DNA from: Lachnospiraceae bacterium
GTDB lineage: Bacteria > Bacillota > Clostridia > Lachnospirales > Lachnospiraceae
Reading direction: 5' to 3'
Assembly: GCA_017437965.1 (NCBI GenBank)
Contig: JAFRWN010000020.1
Coordinates: forward strand, 1-64,000
Length of the DNA: 64,000 nt
Part shown: piece by piece, positions 45,191-54,600 of the stretch
Position numbering within the stretch: position 1 is the first letter of the stretch
How the letters are laid out: every line of letters begins with the position of its first letter
Made by a program: the position numbers and the translations under genes
Notes under the pieces: generated by a model
Seen by the model: the letters and a program-made list of their open reading frames with translations, nothing else
Told to the model about the DNA's origin: nothing
The model's database searches: none

Positions 45191-46624
45191 CTATTGTCCT
45201 TTTCCGTCATCGTCTTCCTGGATCATTTTCAGAACCTTTTCATCTACCGCATCTTCCATGACCTCGCCGGCCTCCTGGGCCTGCAGGGCTTTTAACACTT
45301 CATCTGCGATCGCGTCTCTTATTATTGTATTCTGAGAAGGCCCGGCGGGTACTTCCTCCGGTTTTTTCTCTACAGGTCCGTCATTTACAGGAATATCTTC
45401 TGTTACGCTTTTATTTTCCGGCTTTTTCTCAGCCTGCTTTACTGCTTTTCTTTCCGGCAGCTTTTCAGGTTTTATTTCCGCTTCTTCCTCTTCAGGCTCT
45501 TCCTCGGATTCGGGAAGTACAATTCCTGCGCCCTTAAGGAAGTCTATTTCCGGAAGCTCATCCTCATCAAAAGGATTATAGACGGGCATTTCTTCATAGT
45601 CAGGCTCTTCTTCGGGCTTTTCGTCTGCAGGCTTTTCATCTGCCGGTTTCTCATCCACCGGATTTTCGTCTGTAGCAGCCTCTTCTGCCTCACTGTCACT
45701 GTTTTCTTCTATATCACCGGTTTCGTTTTCTTCAACTTCTTCCGGCTCTTCCTCTGCTTCCTCGTCGTACTCTTCGGGCTCCTCTTCATCGTACTCTTCA
45801 GCTTCTTCCTCATCGTACTCTGTGGGTTCTTCTTCATCGTACTCTGCGGGTTCTTCTTCGTCGTACTCCTCTTCATAAACGGTATCATCGTCATCTGCTG
45901 CCGCACCCGATACCGGAGGACCCTCGGTATAGGCAAGATCATCATCCTGTACTGCCGAAGCATAGTCCTCTTCGTCTATTTCCGTATAAGTTTCTTCTTC
46001 AGATTCCAATTCAGGCTCTTTTTCCGGAATTGTTTCGATTATCTCATCATAGTTTGTGCCACTGTGGCAGGCTTCGATCAGAAGGCGGGCCTTTCTTGCA
46101 TAATCTGTTTCGGGGAACCAGAGTATGATGTTCTGGCATTCGGTTTCACATTCGGAAATCCTTCCGGTCTTGAAGAAAAGCTTTGCAAGTTCAAATGCCC
46201 ATACATCGATGTAGTCTGCTTCTCTTACTTTGAGGAGGTTCTGGATCAGATATTCATCGGGCTGTCCCATTGCCTTTCCGATCCTGAACTGGTAAACATA
46301 TCTCTCATAGTCATCTTCGTCAAGCTTTTTGAGCTCGCTGACATATTTAATCGCCTGCTCTATGCAGTCGGTTCTGATGTTAAGATCGATCAGCTGCTTA
46401 CAGAGACGGGTACTTTCGTTTTTCTTGTAAAGCTCAGCATATGCACGCTTTGCAGCAACATATCGTTCACTCTCCATGTAGATGTCGGCCATCATCGTAA
46501 GGTCGTAAGCATTGCTGACATCTGAGGGTAAAAGCCTGTCGGCATAGGACAGTGCCTTTTCCAGATCACCGTTTCTGTAGGCGGTCTTCATGTTATTGAT
46601 TTTGGATGCCTTAAAAAAAGCCAT
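45191..46624 (-). CDS. TPR-type protein with long acidic repeat tail
   Basis: 477 residues from ATG 46624 (MAFFKASKIN; AAGGAGA upstream). Residues 1-200 form helical TPR-like repeats (YRNGDLEKALSYADRLL, SERYVAAKRAYAELYKK, TGRISECETECQNIILWFPETDYARKARLLIEAC). Residues about 205-400 are strongly acidic and include five tandem EYDEEEPx units and DEKPA repeats. The C-terminal 60 residues are helical (IRDAIADEVLKALQAQEAGEVMEDAVDEKVLKMI). No signal peptide. A scaffold is likely; the partner is unknown. Confidence 0.75.
   Translation of the reverse strand: MAFFKASKINNMKTAYRNGDLEKALSYADRLLPSDVSNAYDLTMMADIYMESERYVAAKRAYAELYKKNESTRLCKQLIDLNIRTDCIEQAIKYVSELKKLDEDDYERYVYQFRIGKAMGQPDEYLIQNLLKVREADYIDVWAFELAKLFFKTGRISECETECQNIILWFPETDYARKARLLIEACHSGTNYDEIIETIPEKEPELESEEETYTEIDEEDYASAVQDDDLAYTEGPPVSGAAADDDDTVYEEEYDEEEPAEYDEEEPTEYDEEEAEEYDEEEPEEYDEEAEEEPEEVEENETGDIEENSDSEAEEAATDENPVDEKPADEKPADEKPEEEPDYEEMPVYNPFDEDELPEIDFLKGAGIVLPESEEEPEEEEAEIKPEKLPERKAVKQAEKKPENKSVTEDIPVNDGPVEKKPEEVPAGPSQNTIIRDAIADEVLKALQAQEAGEVMEDAVDEKVLKMIQEDDDGKGQ
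45757..45872 (-). repeat. Acidic 24-base tandem repeats coding EYDEEEPx
   Basis: About five imperfect 24-base units within the TPR gene, each coding EYDEE followed by E/A, P/A and one variable residue. Third-position differences between copies show the repeats are not brand new. Confidence 0.75.
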
Positions 46625-46657
46625 AGCTTCTCCTTGTTCTAATACACGTTTGGATTT

Positions 46658-46686
46658 ATTGTACCACAAAATGTCAATAATAACAA
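46658..46686 (-). promoter_or_regulatory. Promoter of the TPR-murA-metK gene run
   Basis: Minus strand: TTGTTA (46681-46686), 17 bases, TACAAT (46658-46663). Faces away from the SRP RNA promoter. It may serve many of the 25 minus-strand genes that follow. Confidence 0.55.
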
Positions 46687-46696
46687 TACTTTTTTG

Positions 46697-46725
46697 TTGA
46701 CATATAGTATAAAAAAGGTTATACT
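46697..46725 (+). promoter_or_regulatory. SRP RNA promoter
   Basis: TTGACA (46697-46702), 17 bases, TATACT (46720-46725). The predicted start, seven bases further at 46732, is the first base of the RNA's closing helix. Confidence 0.8.
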
Positions 46726-46731
46726 GTCTAT

Positions 46732-46995
46732 GTCGTGCAGCCGGGGAGATAGCGGTGCCCTGTACCCGCAATCCGCTACAGCGGGGGTGATGGCGAACTG
46801 AGGGTGACCGTCTGTTGTGCAGCCTCAGGCAAGCGATGTTGACGTCTGGGTCTTACGCGACGGAAACCTGTGAACCGTGTCAGGGCAGGAATGCAGCAGC
46901 ACTAAGCAGGACCTTTCGGGTGTTGTGAGGCAGCCTGGACCGAGTTGGCTACCTGTGAAGCGATGGTGGGCGGCATTCGATGGGAGCCGCACGGC
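46732..46995 (+). ncRNA. ffs: Signal recognition particle RNA, large bacterial type with Alu domain
   Basis: RNA scaffold of the SRP that binds Ffh and directs membrane proteins. The Alu domain is seen in GGTGCCCTGTACCCGC (from 46754) and the following CCGCTACAGCGG hairpin. The Ffh-binding helix 8 lies at 46881-46900: GCA (46885-46887), GGAA tetraloop, TGC (46892-46894), then AGCAGCA. The two ends pair: GTCGTGC (46732-46738) with GCACGGC (46989-46995), one G-U. Length about 264 bases, as in Clostridia. Boundaries are set by the promoter and this helix. It stands between divergent transcription units, upstream of the DHHW gene. Confidence 0.93.
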
Positions 46996-46998
46996 ATT

Positions 46999-47076
46999 TG
47001 TTGTAATTTCGAAGAAATTACAACAGTCGGTCCGCGCTTCTCGCCGAAGTGGCATCACATCCCATCGGGATGTGAT
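46999..47076 (+). repeat. Two perfect hairpins downstream of the SRP RNA
   Basis: Hairpin 1: 12-bp stem 46999-47010 with 47014-47025 (TGTTGTAATTTC), loop GAA. Hairpin 2: 10-bp stem 47054-47063 with 47067-47076 (ATCACATCCC), loop ATC. Neither is followed by a T run. They may belong to an extended SRP transcript, its processing, or a dispersed palindromic element. Confidence 0.55.
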
Positions 47077-47104
47077 AAATGACGCTTGACGCGGTTAATT
47101 CAAG

Positions 47105-47133
47105 AAAACGCCGAACAAAGTGAGGTGTTTTTT
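47105..47133 (+). terminator. Terminator before the DHHW gene
   Basis: AAAACGCC (47105-47112) pairs with GGTGTTTT (47124-47131), one G-U, then T to 47133. It would end the SRP RNA transcript or attenuate read-through into the gene at 47167. Confidence 0.7.
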
Positions 47134-47166
47134 CATTATAACCTTTCAATAGGAGTTCTCATAAAC

Positions 47167-48555
47167 ATGGACGAAAATCCGGAAATCAAGAAGAGGGTTC
47201 CCTCCGAGAATCAAGGGACAAGACCCCAGGGGGTACGTCCTCAGGGCACAAGGCCACAGGGCTCACGTCCTCAGGGCTCAAGACCGCAGGGTACAAGGTC
47301 ACAAGGTTCAAGACCGCAGGGCGCAAGACCCGGAACCCGAAGCAATGTCAAAAGAAAGAAAAGCAGGAAATTCAAGACAGAGTTCAAGATTCTGCTCTCA
47401 ATAATCGTGACCCTTTTGTTTCTTCTGATAATCGGTCTGCTTGCAACAATTTTCTCGAAGAAGGGCAGCAACAGCTCTTCCACTACCAGGAAGATAACTC
47501 CTGCAGGAAACACAACCGAAGCGGCAGCAAAAAGTACGGATACTCCTTCTCAGACTCCAAGTCCTAAGGTAACCTCCACGCCGACGGTATCTCCCACCGA
47601 GACACCGACTCCGACGATAACCACTACTCCGGTACCCACAAGCTCGGCAACAAAAGCCGACCTTAAGGTAAGCGGCGGCTATGCTATCATCGGCGATACC
47701 GTGTGGACTTTATATAATTACAAGACCGCCAACGGCGAAACCTATGCAAAAGCGATCAATGCTTTAAGAACAAAGCTTGACAACACCTATAATATATATG
47801 ACATACTTGTTCCGATAAGCTCTGACATCACCTTTCCCGAGCATCTTAAGGAATTCACGGGATCGTCAAACCAGAAGGATGCAATTGCCGATATGTACTC
47901 GAAGATCGATCCTTCCATAAAGACAGTCAATGTTTTCGATTCTCTTTATGCTAACCGCGGAGAGTATGTATATTACAGAACCGATCATCACTGGACAAGC
48001 TACGGTGCATATCTTGCCTATGCCGAATTCCTTAAGGCAAAAGGACTCGAAGCTGCACCGAGAGAAAGCTACCAGATCAACAGTTATCCGGGCTTCCTCG
48101 GTTCCTACTATGAGCTCTTCAAGCTGAACACCCAGAAGGATAATCCCGATACCGTGGATATCATGATGCCGAAGTCGGATACCGTGATGGAGCTTACCGC
48201 GACCGACGGTTCAACAAAGATCTGGCCGATGATCAATGATGTAACGAAATTTACCGCAAGAACCAAATTCTATGCATTCCTTGGCGGTGACTATCCTTAC
48301 ACAAAGATAACAAACAGCAAGATAACAAACGGCAGCGCATGTATACTGGTAAAGGAATCTTACGGCAATGTTTTTGCTCCTTTCCTTACCGACAACTATG
48401 AATATGTTTATGTTGTAGACTACCGTTTCTACCGCGGCAGCTTCTCAAAGCTTGTAAAAGAGCTTGGAGTAAAGGATATCATTGTACTGAACAATATGTC
48501 CACCACTGCCAACACAAAACTTCTGGGACAGCTTTATAACCTGCTTTCCTACTAA
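47167..48555 (+). CDS. Membrane-anchored DHHW (AlgX/AlgJ-like) protein with RPQG-repeat tail
   Basis: 462 residues from ATG 47167 (MDENPEIKKR; AGGAG about 11 bases before). Residues 16-58: RPQG repeats, about 59-72 Lys/Arg-rich, about 74-96 one membrane helix, about 105-165 a Thr/Pro linker (TPTVSPTETPTPT), then an extracellular DHHW domain with YRTDHHWTSYGAYLAY. DHHW proteins resemble AlgX/AlgJ and alginate-type O-acetylation factors and often work near a membrane O-acyltransferase; none is seen here. The N-terminal plan matches the 33826-34923 protein. Followed after 15 bases by a DUF4358 lipoprotein gene. Confidence 0.83.
   Translation: MDENPEIKKRVPSENQGTRPQGVRPQGTRPQGSRPQGSRPQGTRSQGSRPQGARPGTRSNVKRKKSRKFKTEFKILLSIIVTLLFLLIIGLLATIFSKKGSNSSSTTRKITPAGNTTEAAAKSTDTPSQTPSPKVTSTPTVSPTETPTPTITTTPVPTSSATKADLKVSGGYAIIGDTVWTLYNYKTANGETYAKAINALRTKLDNTYNIYDILVPISSDITFPEHLKEFTGSSNQKDAIADMYSKIDPSIKTVNVFDSLYANRGEYVYYRTDHHWTSYGAYLAYAEFLKAKGLEAAPRESYQINSYPGFLGSYYELFKLNTQKDNPDTVDIMMPKSDTVMELTATDGSTKIWPMINDVTKFTARTKFYAFLGGDYPYTKITNSKITNGSACILVKESYGNVFAPFLTDNYEYVYVVDYRFYRGSFSKLVKELGVKDIIVLNNMSTTANTKLLGQLYNLLSY
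47213..47333 (+). repeat. RPQG-coding 12-base tandem repeats
   Basis: About ten imperfect 12-base units coding RPQG with variable fourth residue steps, in the tail of the DHHW protein. Similar in kind to the GQRP units at 34788-34905. Confidence 0.75.
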
Positions 48556-48570
48556 ACTAAGGAGAATCAG

Positions 48571-49116
48571 ATGTTTAAAAAAATACTGGTCGTTCTGGCA
48601 TCTGTCATGATACTTACGGCATGCGGCAGCAAGGATTCATCAAAAAGCAGTTCATCCGGCTCATCATCCGCCGGTGCAACAAGCTCCGCTTCCGAATCAT
48701 CCGCAGTGGACAAAACACCGACAGTAACCGCAAGCCCTGCAGAGCTTACTGCCAATCTTTCAAAGGATATCGAGTTCACATCAGAAATGATGATGGTAGC
48801 CGAAGAAGAAATCGGCAGCTTCATAGAAATCGATCCTTCTATCCAGGCTTCCCTCTACGTTGTAAACGGAGGAAGCAGTGATACTCTCGCAGTATTCAGA
48901 CTCGATGACGAGTCCAAAAAGGACGGACTCAGGACAGCGATCGAAGGCTACATGGCAAACCTCAAGGAAAATGCCGAATACGGAAATCCCGAGGAACTTC
49001 CGAAGCTTGAACATGCCTTGGTCATGGACTACGGAAACTACATTGTATGGTGCATAGCACCCGACGCCCTTAAGGCAAAGGAAGCCATAAACAAGGCCTT
49101 CAGTGTCCAGCAATAA
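48571..49116 (+). CDS. DUF4358-type lipoprotein
   Basis: 181 residues. Signal peptide with lipobox ILTAC, a Ser-rich linker (about 20-45), then a compact domain: MVAEEEIGSFIEIDPSI, LAVFRLDD, MANLKENAEYGNPEELPKLEHALVMDYGNYIVWCIA, the pattern of DUF4358 proteins of Firmicutes, which are of unknown function and often sit next to DHHW genes. RBS AAGGAGA. Second gene of the pair with the DHHW protein; terminator at 49144. Confidence 0.82.
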   Translation: MFKKILVVLASVMILTACGSKDSSKSSSSGSSSAGATSSASESSAVDKTPTVTASPAELTANLSKDIEFTSEMMMVAEEEIGSFIEIDPSIQASLYVVNGGSSDTLAVFRLDDESKKDGLRTAIEGYMANLKENAEYGNPEELPKLEHALVMDYGNYIVWCIAPDALKAKEAINKAFSVQQ

Positions 49117-49143
49117 TCATTGACTTATTAAATTTTAAATTTA

Positions 49144-49180
49144 AAGACGGAGGCTGTAAATGCAGCCCCCGTCTTCTTTT
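49144..49180 (+). terminator. Terminator between convergent DUF4358 and glgP genes
   Basis: AAGACGG + GGCTG pairs with CAGCC + CCGTCTT (49144-49175) with one mismatch and a 6-base loop, then CTTTTATT. Strong on the plus strand; on the minus strand a weaker T stretch follows. Confidence 0.82.
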
Positions 49181-49200
49181 ATTGTCTGTTTTTACTTCTA

Positions 49201-51654
49201 TCAGTTCTCGGCGTCAACCTTGATCTTGGTAAGATGCCATATATCTCTTACATAATCCTCGATAGTTCTGTCTGATGAGAACTTGCCGACTCTTGCTACC
49301 TGGCTCATTGCCATCTTAGCCCATCTGGTCTCATCCTTATATGCTTCCTCGACTCTCTTCTGAGCCTCTGCATAGGACCTGAAATCCTTGAGGATGAAGT
49401 ACTGGTCAGCCCTGTCATAGCTTGCATCGAGAAGTGAATTGTAGATCTCTCTGAAGAGCTCTGTATCATCGGGTGAGTAGAAACCATTGATCATCTGGGT
49501 CATTACAAGGCGGATGTCTCCGTCAGTATTATAGATCTCACGGGGATTATAGCCACCGTTGTTCTCATAGTTAATGACTTCATCACTTGACATACCGAAG
49601 ATAAAGATATTGTTCTCTCCTACTTCCTCTGCGATCTCAACGTTTGCACCGTCCATGGTTCCGATGGTGCATGCACCGTTAAGCATGAACTTCATGTTAC
49701 CGGTACCTGAAGCCTCCTTGGAAGCTGTTGAAATCTGCTCTGATACATCTGCTGCCGCGAAGATCCACTCAGCGTTTGATACACGGTAGTTCTCAATGAA
49801 AACAACCTTGATCTTGCCGTCGATGGTCTTGTCGTTGTTTACAACGTCAGCAACCGAATTGATAAGCTTGATGATAAGCTTTGCCCTTCTGTAGCCTGCA
49901 CTTGCCTTTGCACCGAAGATGAAGGTTCTGGGATAGAATTCCATGTCCGGATTAGCCTTTAACTGGTTGTAAAGGTACATGATGTGCATGATGTTGAGGA
50001 GCTGACGCTTATACTCATGAAGTCTCTTAACCTGAACATCGAAAATTGATCTGGGATCTACTTCGATTCCGTTATGCTCCTTGATGTACTCAGCAAGGCG
50101 GAGCTTGTTCTGGTACTTGATGTTCATGAATTCCTTCTGGCACTTCTTGTCATCAAGATAAACCTCAAGCTCTTTCATATGATCGAGATTTGTGATCCAC
50201 TCGTCTCCGATCTTTCCGGTTACCCAGCTTGCAAGCTTGGGATTTCCGTGAAGGAGGAAACGACGCTGGGTGATACCGTTGGTCTTGTTGTTGAATTTCT
50301 CGGGCCAGAGCTGGTAGAAATCACGAAGCTGCTCGTTCTTGAGTATCTCGGTATGAAGTCTTGCAACACCGTTGACTGAGAAGCCTGCAACAATTGCAAG
50401 ATTTGCCATCTTGACCTGACCGTCCATGATGATTGCCATCTTCTCGATCTTTGAGTAATCACCGGGATATCTCTCCTGAAGGAGAATTACGAAACGACGG
50501 TTGATTTCCTCAACAATCTGATAAATACGGGGAAGAAGTCTTGAGAAGAGCTCAAGAGGCCACTTTTCAAGTGCTTCCGCCATGATGGTATGGTTGGTAT
50601 ATGCACAGCAGTGGCTTGTAACGTCCCATGCCTCATCCCATGAAAGATAATACTCATCCATGAGTATTCTCATGAGCTCGGGTACGGTTACTGTAGGATG
50701 GGTATCGTTAAGCTGGAAGATAACCTTCTCAGGAAGCTGTCTGATATCCTTGTGGGTTTCCATAAACTTGGAAACTGCACGCTGAACGCTTGCAGATACG
50801 AAGAAGTACTGCTGCTTCAAGCGGAGCTCCTTACCTGCATAGTGGTTGTCGTTGGGATAAAGCACCTCGCAGATGGTCTGTGCAAGGTTCTGCTGCTCAA
50901 CTGCCTTATGATAATCACCCTTGTCAAATTCTGAAAGGTTGAAATCAACGATAGCCTCGGCATCCCAGATGCAGAGTGTGTCAACCACATGGTTGCCATA
51001 ACCTACAATGGGATAATCATAAGGAATTGCACGTACTGACTGGTAATTTTCCTGAACGAAATGCTCACGGCCGTTGTCATCCTTGGTATAGCGTACATAA
51101 CCGCCGAATTTTACCTCACATGCATACTCGGGACGCTTGATCTCGAAGGGATTGCCCTCACGAAGCCAGTCATCGGGCTTCTCAACCTGGAAACCGTCCT
51201 TGATCGCCTGCTTGAACATACCATACTTATAACGTACGCCGCAGCCATATGCGGGATATCCGAGTGTTGCAAGAGAGTCAAGGAAGCATGCTGCAAGACG
51301 TCCGAGACCACCGTTACCGAGTGCGGGATCGGGCTCCTGCTCTTCAATGTCTTCAAGGTCGATTCCGAGCTCCTCAAGTGCTTTTCTGATATCCTTGTCA
51401 GCCTTAAGGTTGATTATGTTGTTTCCGAGTGCACGTCCGAGAAGGAATTCCATAGAAAGATAGTAAACCTTCTTTGCGTCGGTCTTTTCCATTTCCTTCT
51501 GTGTCTTTGCCCAGTCGTCAACGATATAATCCTTTACTGCAAATGCTACAGCCTGATAGATCTGCTGCTTGCTTGCATCCTCTACTGTTCTTCTGTAGAA
51601 GGTCTTAAGGTAATCCTGGACATTCTTCTTGAATTCTTTTTTGTTGATCTGCAT
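49201..51654 (-). CDS. glgP: Glycogen/maltodextrin phosphorylase
   Basis: GT35 enzyme releasing glucose-1-phosphate from alpha-1,4-glucans. 817 residues from ATG 51654 (MQINKKEFKKN; AGGAGG six bases before); an extension to 51687 reaches into the ileS gene. Motifs: GNGGLGRLAACFLDSLAT and the PLP-site KEASGTGNMKFMLNGA. It follows ileS by 34 bases on the same strand, an odd pairing; shared transcription is likely. Confidence 0.95.
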   Translation of the reverse strand: MQINKKEFKKNVQDYLKTFYRRTVEDASKQQIYQAVAFAVKDYIVDDWAKTQKEMEKTDAKKVYYLSMEFLLGRALGNNIINLKADKDIRKALEELGIDLEDIEEQEPDPALGNGGLGRLAACFLDSLATLGYPAYGCGVRYKYGMFKQAIKDGFQVEKPDDWLREGNPFEIKRPEYACEVKFGGYVRYTKDDNGREHFVQENYQSVRAIPYDYPIVGYGNHVVDTLCIWDAEAIVDFNLSEFDKGDYHKAVEQQNLAQTICEVLYPNDNHYAGKELRLKQQYFFVSASVQRAVSKFMETHKDIRQLPEKVIFQLNDTHPTVTVPELMRILMDEYYLSWDEAWDVTSHCCAYTNHTIMAEALEKWPLELFSRLLPRIYQIVEEINRRFVILLQERYPGDYSKIEKMAIIMDGQVKMANLAIVAGFSVNGVARLHTEILKNEQLRDFYQLWPEKFNNKTNGITQRRFLLHGNPKLASWVTGKIGDEWITNLDHMKELEVYLDDKKCQKEFMNIKYQNKLRLAEYIKEHNGIEVDPRSIFDVQVKRLHEYKRQLLNIMHIMYLYNQLKANPDMEFYPRTFIFGAKASAGYRRAKLIIKLINSVADVVNNDKTIDGKIKVVFIENYRVSNAEWIFAAADVSEQISTASKEASGTGNMKFMLNGACTIGTMDGANVEIAEEVGENNIFIFGMSSDEVINYENNGGYNPREIYNTDGDIRLVMTQMINGFYSPDDTELFREIYNSLLDASYDRADQYFILKDFRSYAEAQKRVEEAYKDETRWAKMAMSQVARVGKFSSDRTIEDYVRDIWHLTKIKVDAEN

Positions 51655-51688
51655 TTGTGTCCTCCTGTGTTTTATCACATTTCCCAAA

Positions 51689-54600
51689 TCAAAGCTTCTT
51701 AACCGAAAGTGTTACGTCCTCACCGTTAAGGTTCCATTCCTTTACGAAACCGTCTGCGGTGTTTTCAGTAATGCTCTCAGCCATTACTATGCGCTTGATC
51801 TCTTCTGCATTCTTTTCGCAGATTGCAGTGATCTTATCATTTCCGGATACGCCGACGGTAATCTTATCCATTACCTCAAAGCCTGCATCCTTACGCATGG
51901 TCTGAACCTTTGAAATTATCTCTCTAACGAAGCCCTCATTGATGAGTTCTTCGGTCAGATTCGTATCAAGTACGACTGTGATTCCCTTGTCCTCGGTAGA
52001 AACGAATTTCTCGTTCTTCACAGTCTCGATAAGAAGATCCTCTCTTGCGATCTTCTCCTCTGTTCCGTCGATCACAACGGTCACATTGTCTGTTTCGTTA
52101 AGTTCTTTAACAGCCTTTGCGCTGTCAAGGGCTGCAAGAGCCTCCTTAACGGCGTTGATCTGCTTGCCGAAGCGTTTTCCGAGAGTACGGAGCTGAGGTT
52201 TGAAAAGGTAGGTTGTGAAACCTGAAACGTCATCGGTAAACGTTACCTTCTTTACATTAAGCTCATCCTCTACGATTTCAACATAGAACTCGGAAAGCTT
52301 CTTTTCGCTCTTAACGAACATTTCTCCGATAGGCTGGCGCTGCTTGATATTTGCTGCATTACGTCCTGCACGGCCGAGTACAACAACATCGAGTGCGGTC
52401 TCCATCTGGGCCTCAAGCTCGGTATCGATAAGGCTCTCATCATATGCAGGGAAATCGCAGAGATGAACGCTCTCGGGAGCTGAAGGATCGATAGAGCATA
52501 CAAGGTTGCGGTAGATATCCTCTGTCATGAAAGGAATCATCGGAGCCGCTGCCTTTGCGATGGTAACAAGCGCGGTATAAAGGGTCATATAGGCATTGAT
52601 CTTATCCTGCTCCATGCCCTTTGCCCAGAAACGCTCACGGCATCTTCTTACATACCAGTTACTCATCTCATCCACAAAGTCGTCAAGTGCCCTTGCTGCC
52701 TCGGGGATCATATATTTATCAAGATTTTCGTCAACCTTCTTTACAACGGTATTAAGCTTTGAAAGAAGCCATTTATCCATTACAGGCAGCTTGTCATATT
52801 CAAGGCTGTACTTCGTTGCGTCGAAGTTGTCGATATTTGCATAAAGTGTGAAGAAAGCATAGGTGTTCCAGAGTGTGCCCATGAACTTTCTCTGGCCTTC
52901 CTGCACTGCCTTTCCGTGGAAACGGTTCGGAAGCCAGGGTGCCGAATTGATGTAGAAGTACCAGCGGATCGCGTCTGCGCCGTATTCTTTCAGAGCCTCG
53001 AAAGGATCAACAGCATTTCCGAGATGCTTACTCATCTTCTGTCCCTTCTCATCAAGCACAAGTCCCAAAACGATTACGTTTTCATATGGTGCCTTGTTGA
53101 AAAGGAGTGTTGACTCTGCCATCAGTGAGTAGAACCAGCCTCTTGTCTGATCCACTGCCTCGGAAATGAAGGCTGCGGGGAACTGGGACTCGAACACTTC
53201 CTTGTTCTCGAAAGGATAGTGATGCTGTGCAAAAGGCATAGCGCCCGAATCAAACCAGCAGTCGATAACCTCGGGTACGCGGTGCATTGCCTTACCGCAT
53301 TTGGGACAGGGAATGGTTACCTCGTCGATGTAAGGACGGTGAAGCTCTACCTTTGCGTTTTCGGGATTTCCGCTCTTTTCGGCAAGTTCTGCACGTGAGC
53401 CTATTGAAACCATCTCACCGCATTCGCAGGTCCAGATGTTAAGAGGAGTTCCCCAGTAACGGTTACGGGAAATACCCCAGTCCTGTATATTCTCAAGCCA
53501 GTTGCCGAATCTTCCTTCGCCGATTGACGGAGGGATCCAGTTAACTGTCTTATTGTTAGCAACAAGCTGGTCGCGTACGGCAGTCATCTTGATGAACCAT
53601 GACTCTCTTGCATAGTAGATAAGAGGAGTGTCGCATCTCCAGCAGAAAGGATAATCATGCTCAAACTTAGGAGCATCAAAGAGAAGGCCACGACTGTCAA
53701 GGTCTACAAGCACCTTGGGATCGGCATCCTTTACGAAGAGTCCCGCAAACGGAGTCTCCTCGGTCATCAGGCCTTTTCCGTCAACGAACTGAACGAAAGG
53801 AAGGTCATATTTACGGCCGACATTTGCATCGTCCTCACCGAAGGCGGGAGCAATATGTACGATACCGGTACCGTCTGACATGGTTACATAACCATCGCAG
53901 GTAATGAAGAAGCCCTTCTTGTTCTGCTTTGCTGCTTTCTCGGCTGCGCATGCGAACAGCGGCTCATATTCTTTATTTTCAAGATCGGTTCCCACATATT
54001 TCTCAAGGATTTCATATGCGGGCTTATCTTCCGTCGCAAGCTTTCCGAGTACGGTATCAAGCAGAGCGCTTGCCATATAGTAGGTGTAGCCGTCGGCTGC
54101 CTTTACCTTTACATACTCGTCTGCGGGGTTAACACAGAGTGCAACGTTCGAAGGAAGTGTCCAGGGCGTTGTGGTCCATGCGAGGAAATATGCATCCTCA
54201 CCCTTAACCTTGAAACGAACCACTGCCGAGCGCTCCTTAACGGCCTTGTAGCCCTGAGCTACCTCGTGGCTTGAAAGAGGGGTACCGCAGCGAGGGCAAT
54301 AAGGAACGATTTTAAAGCCCTTGTAAAGAAGTCCCTTGTTCCAGATTTCCTTAAGAGCCCACCACTCGGACTCGATGAAATCATCGTGATAGGTTACATA
54401 GGGGTTATCCATGTCGGCCCAGAAGCCAACCGTACCGGAGAAATCCTCCCACATGCCTTTGTATTTCCAGACGGATTCCTTGCATTTCCGAATGAAGGGA
54501 TCCATGCCGTATTCTTCGATCTGCTCCTTGCCGTCGAGTCCTAAGAGCTTTTCAACCTCAAGCTCTACGGGAAGTCCGTGGGTATCCCAGCCGGCCTTAC

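Noticed and set aside
45757-45872. CRISPR or satellite repeat
   Set aside because: In-frame 24-base protein repeats with no spacer structure.
47000-47025. Intrinsic terminator at the SRP RNA end
   Set aside because: The stem is perfect but no T run follows; the real terminator shape is at 47105-47133.
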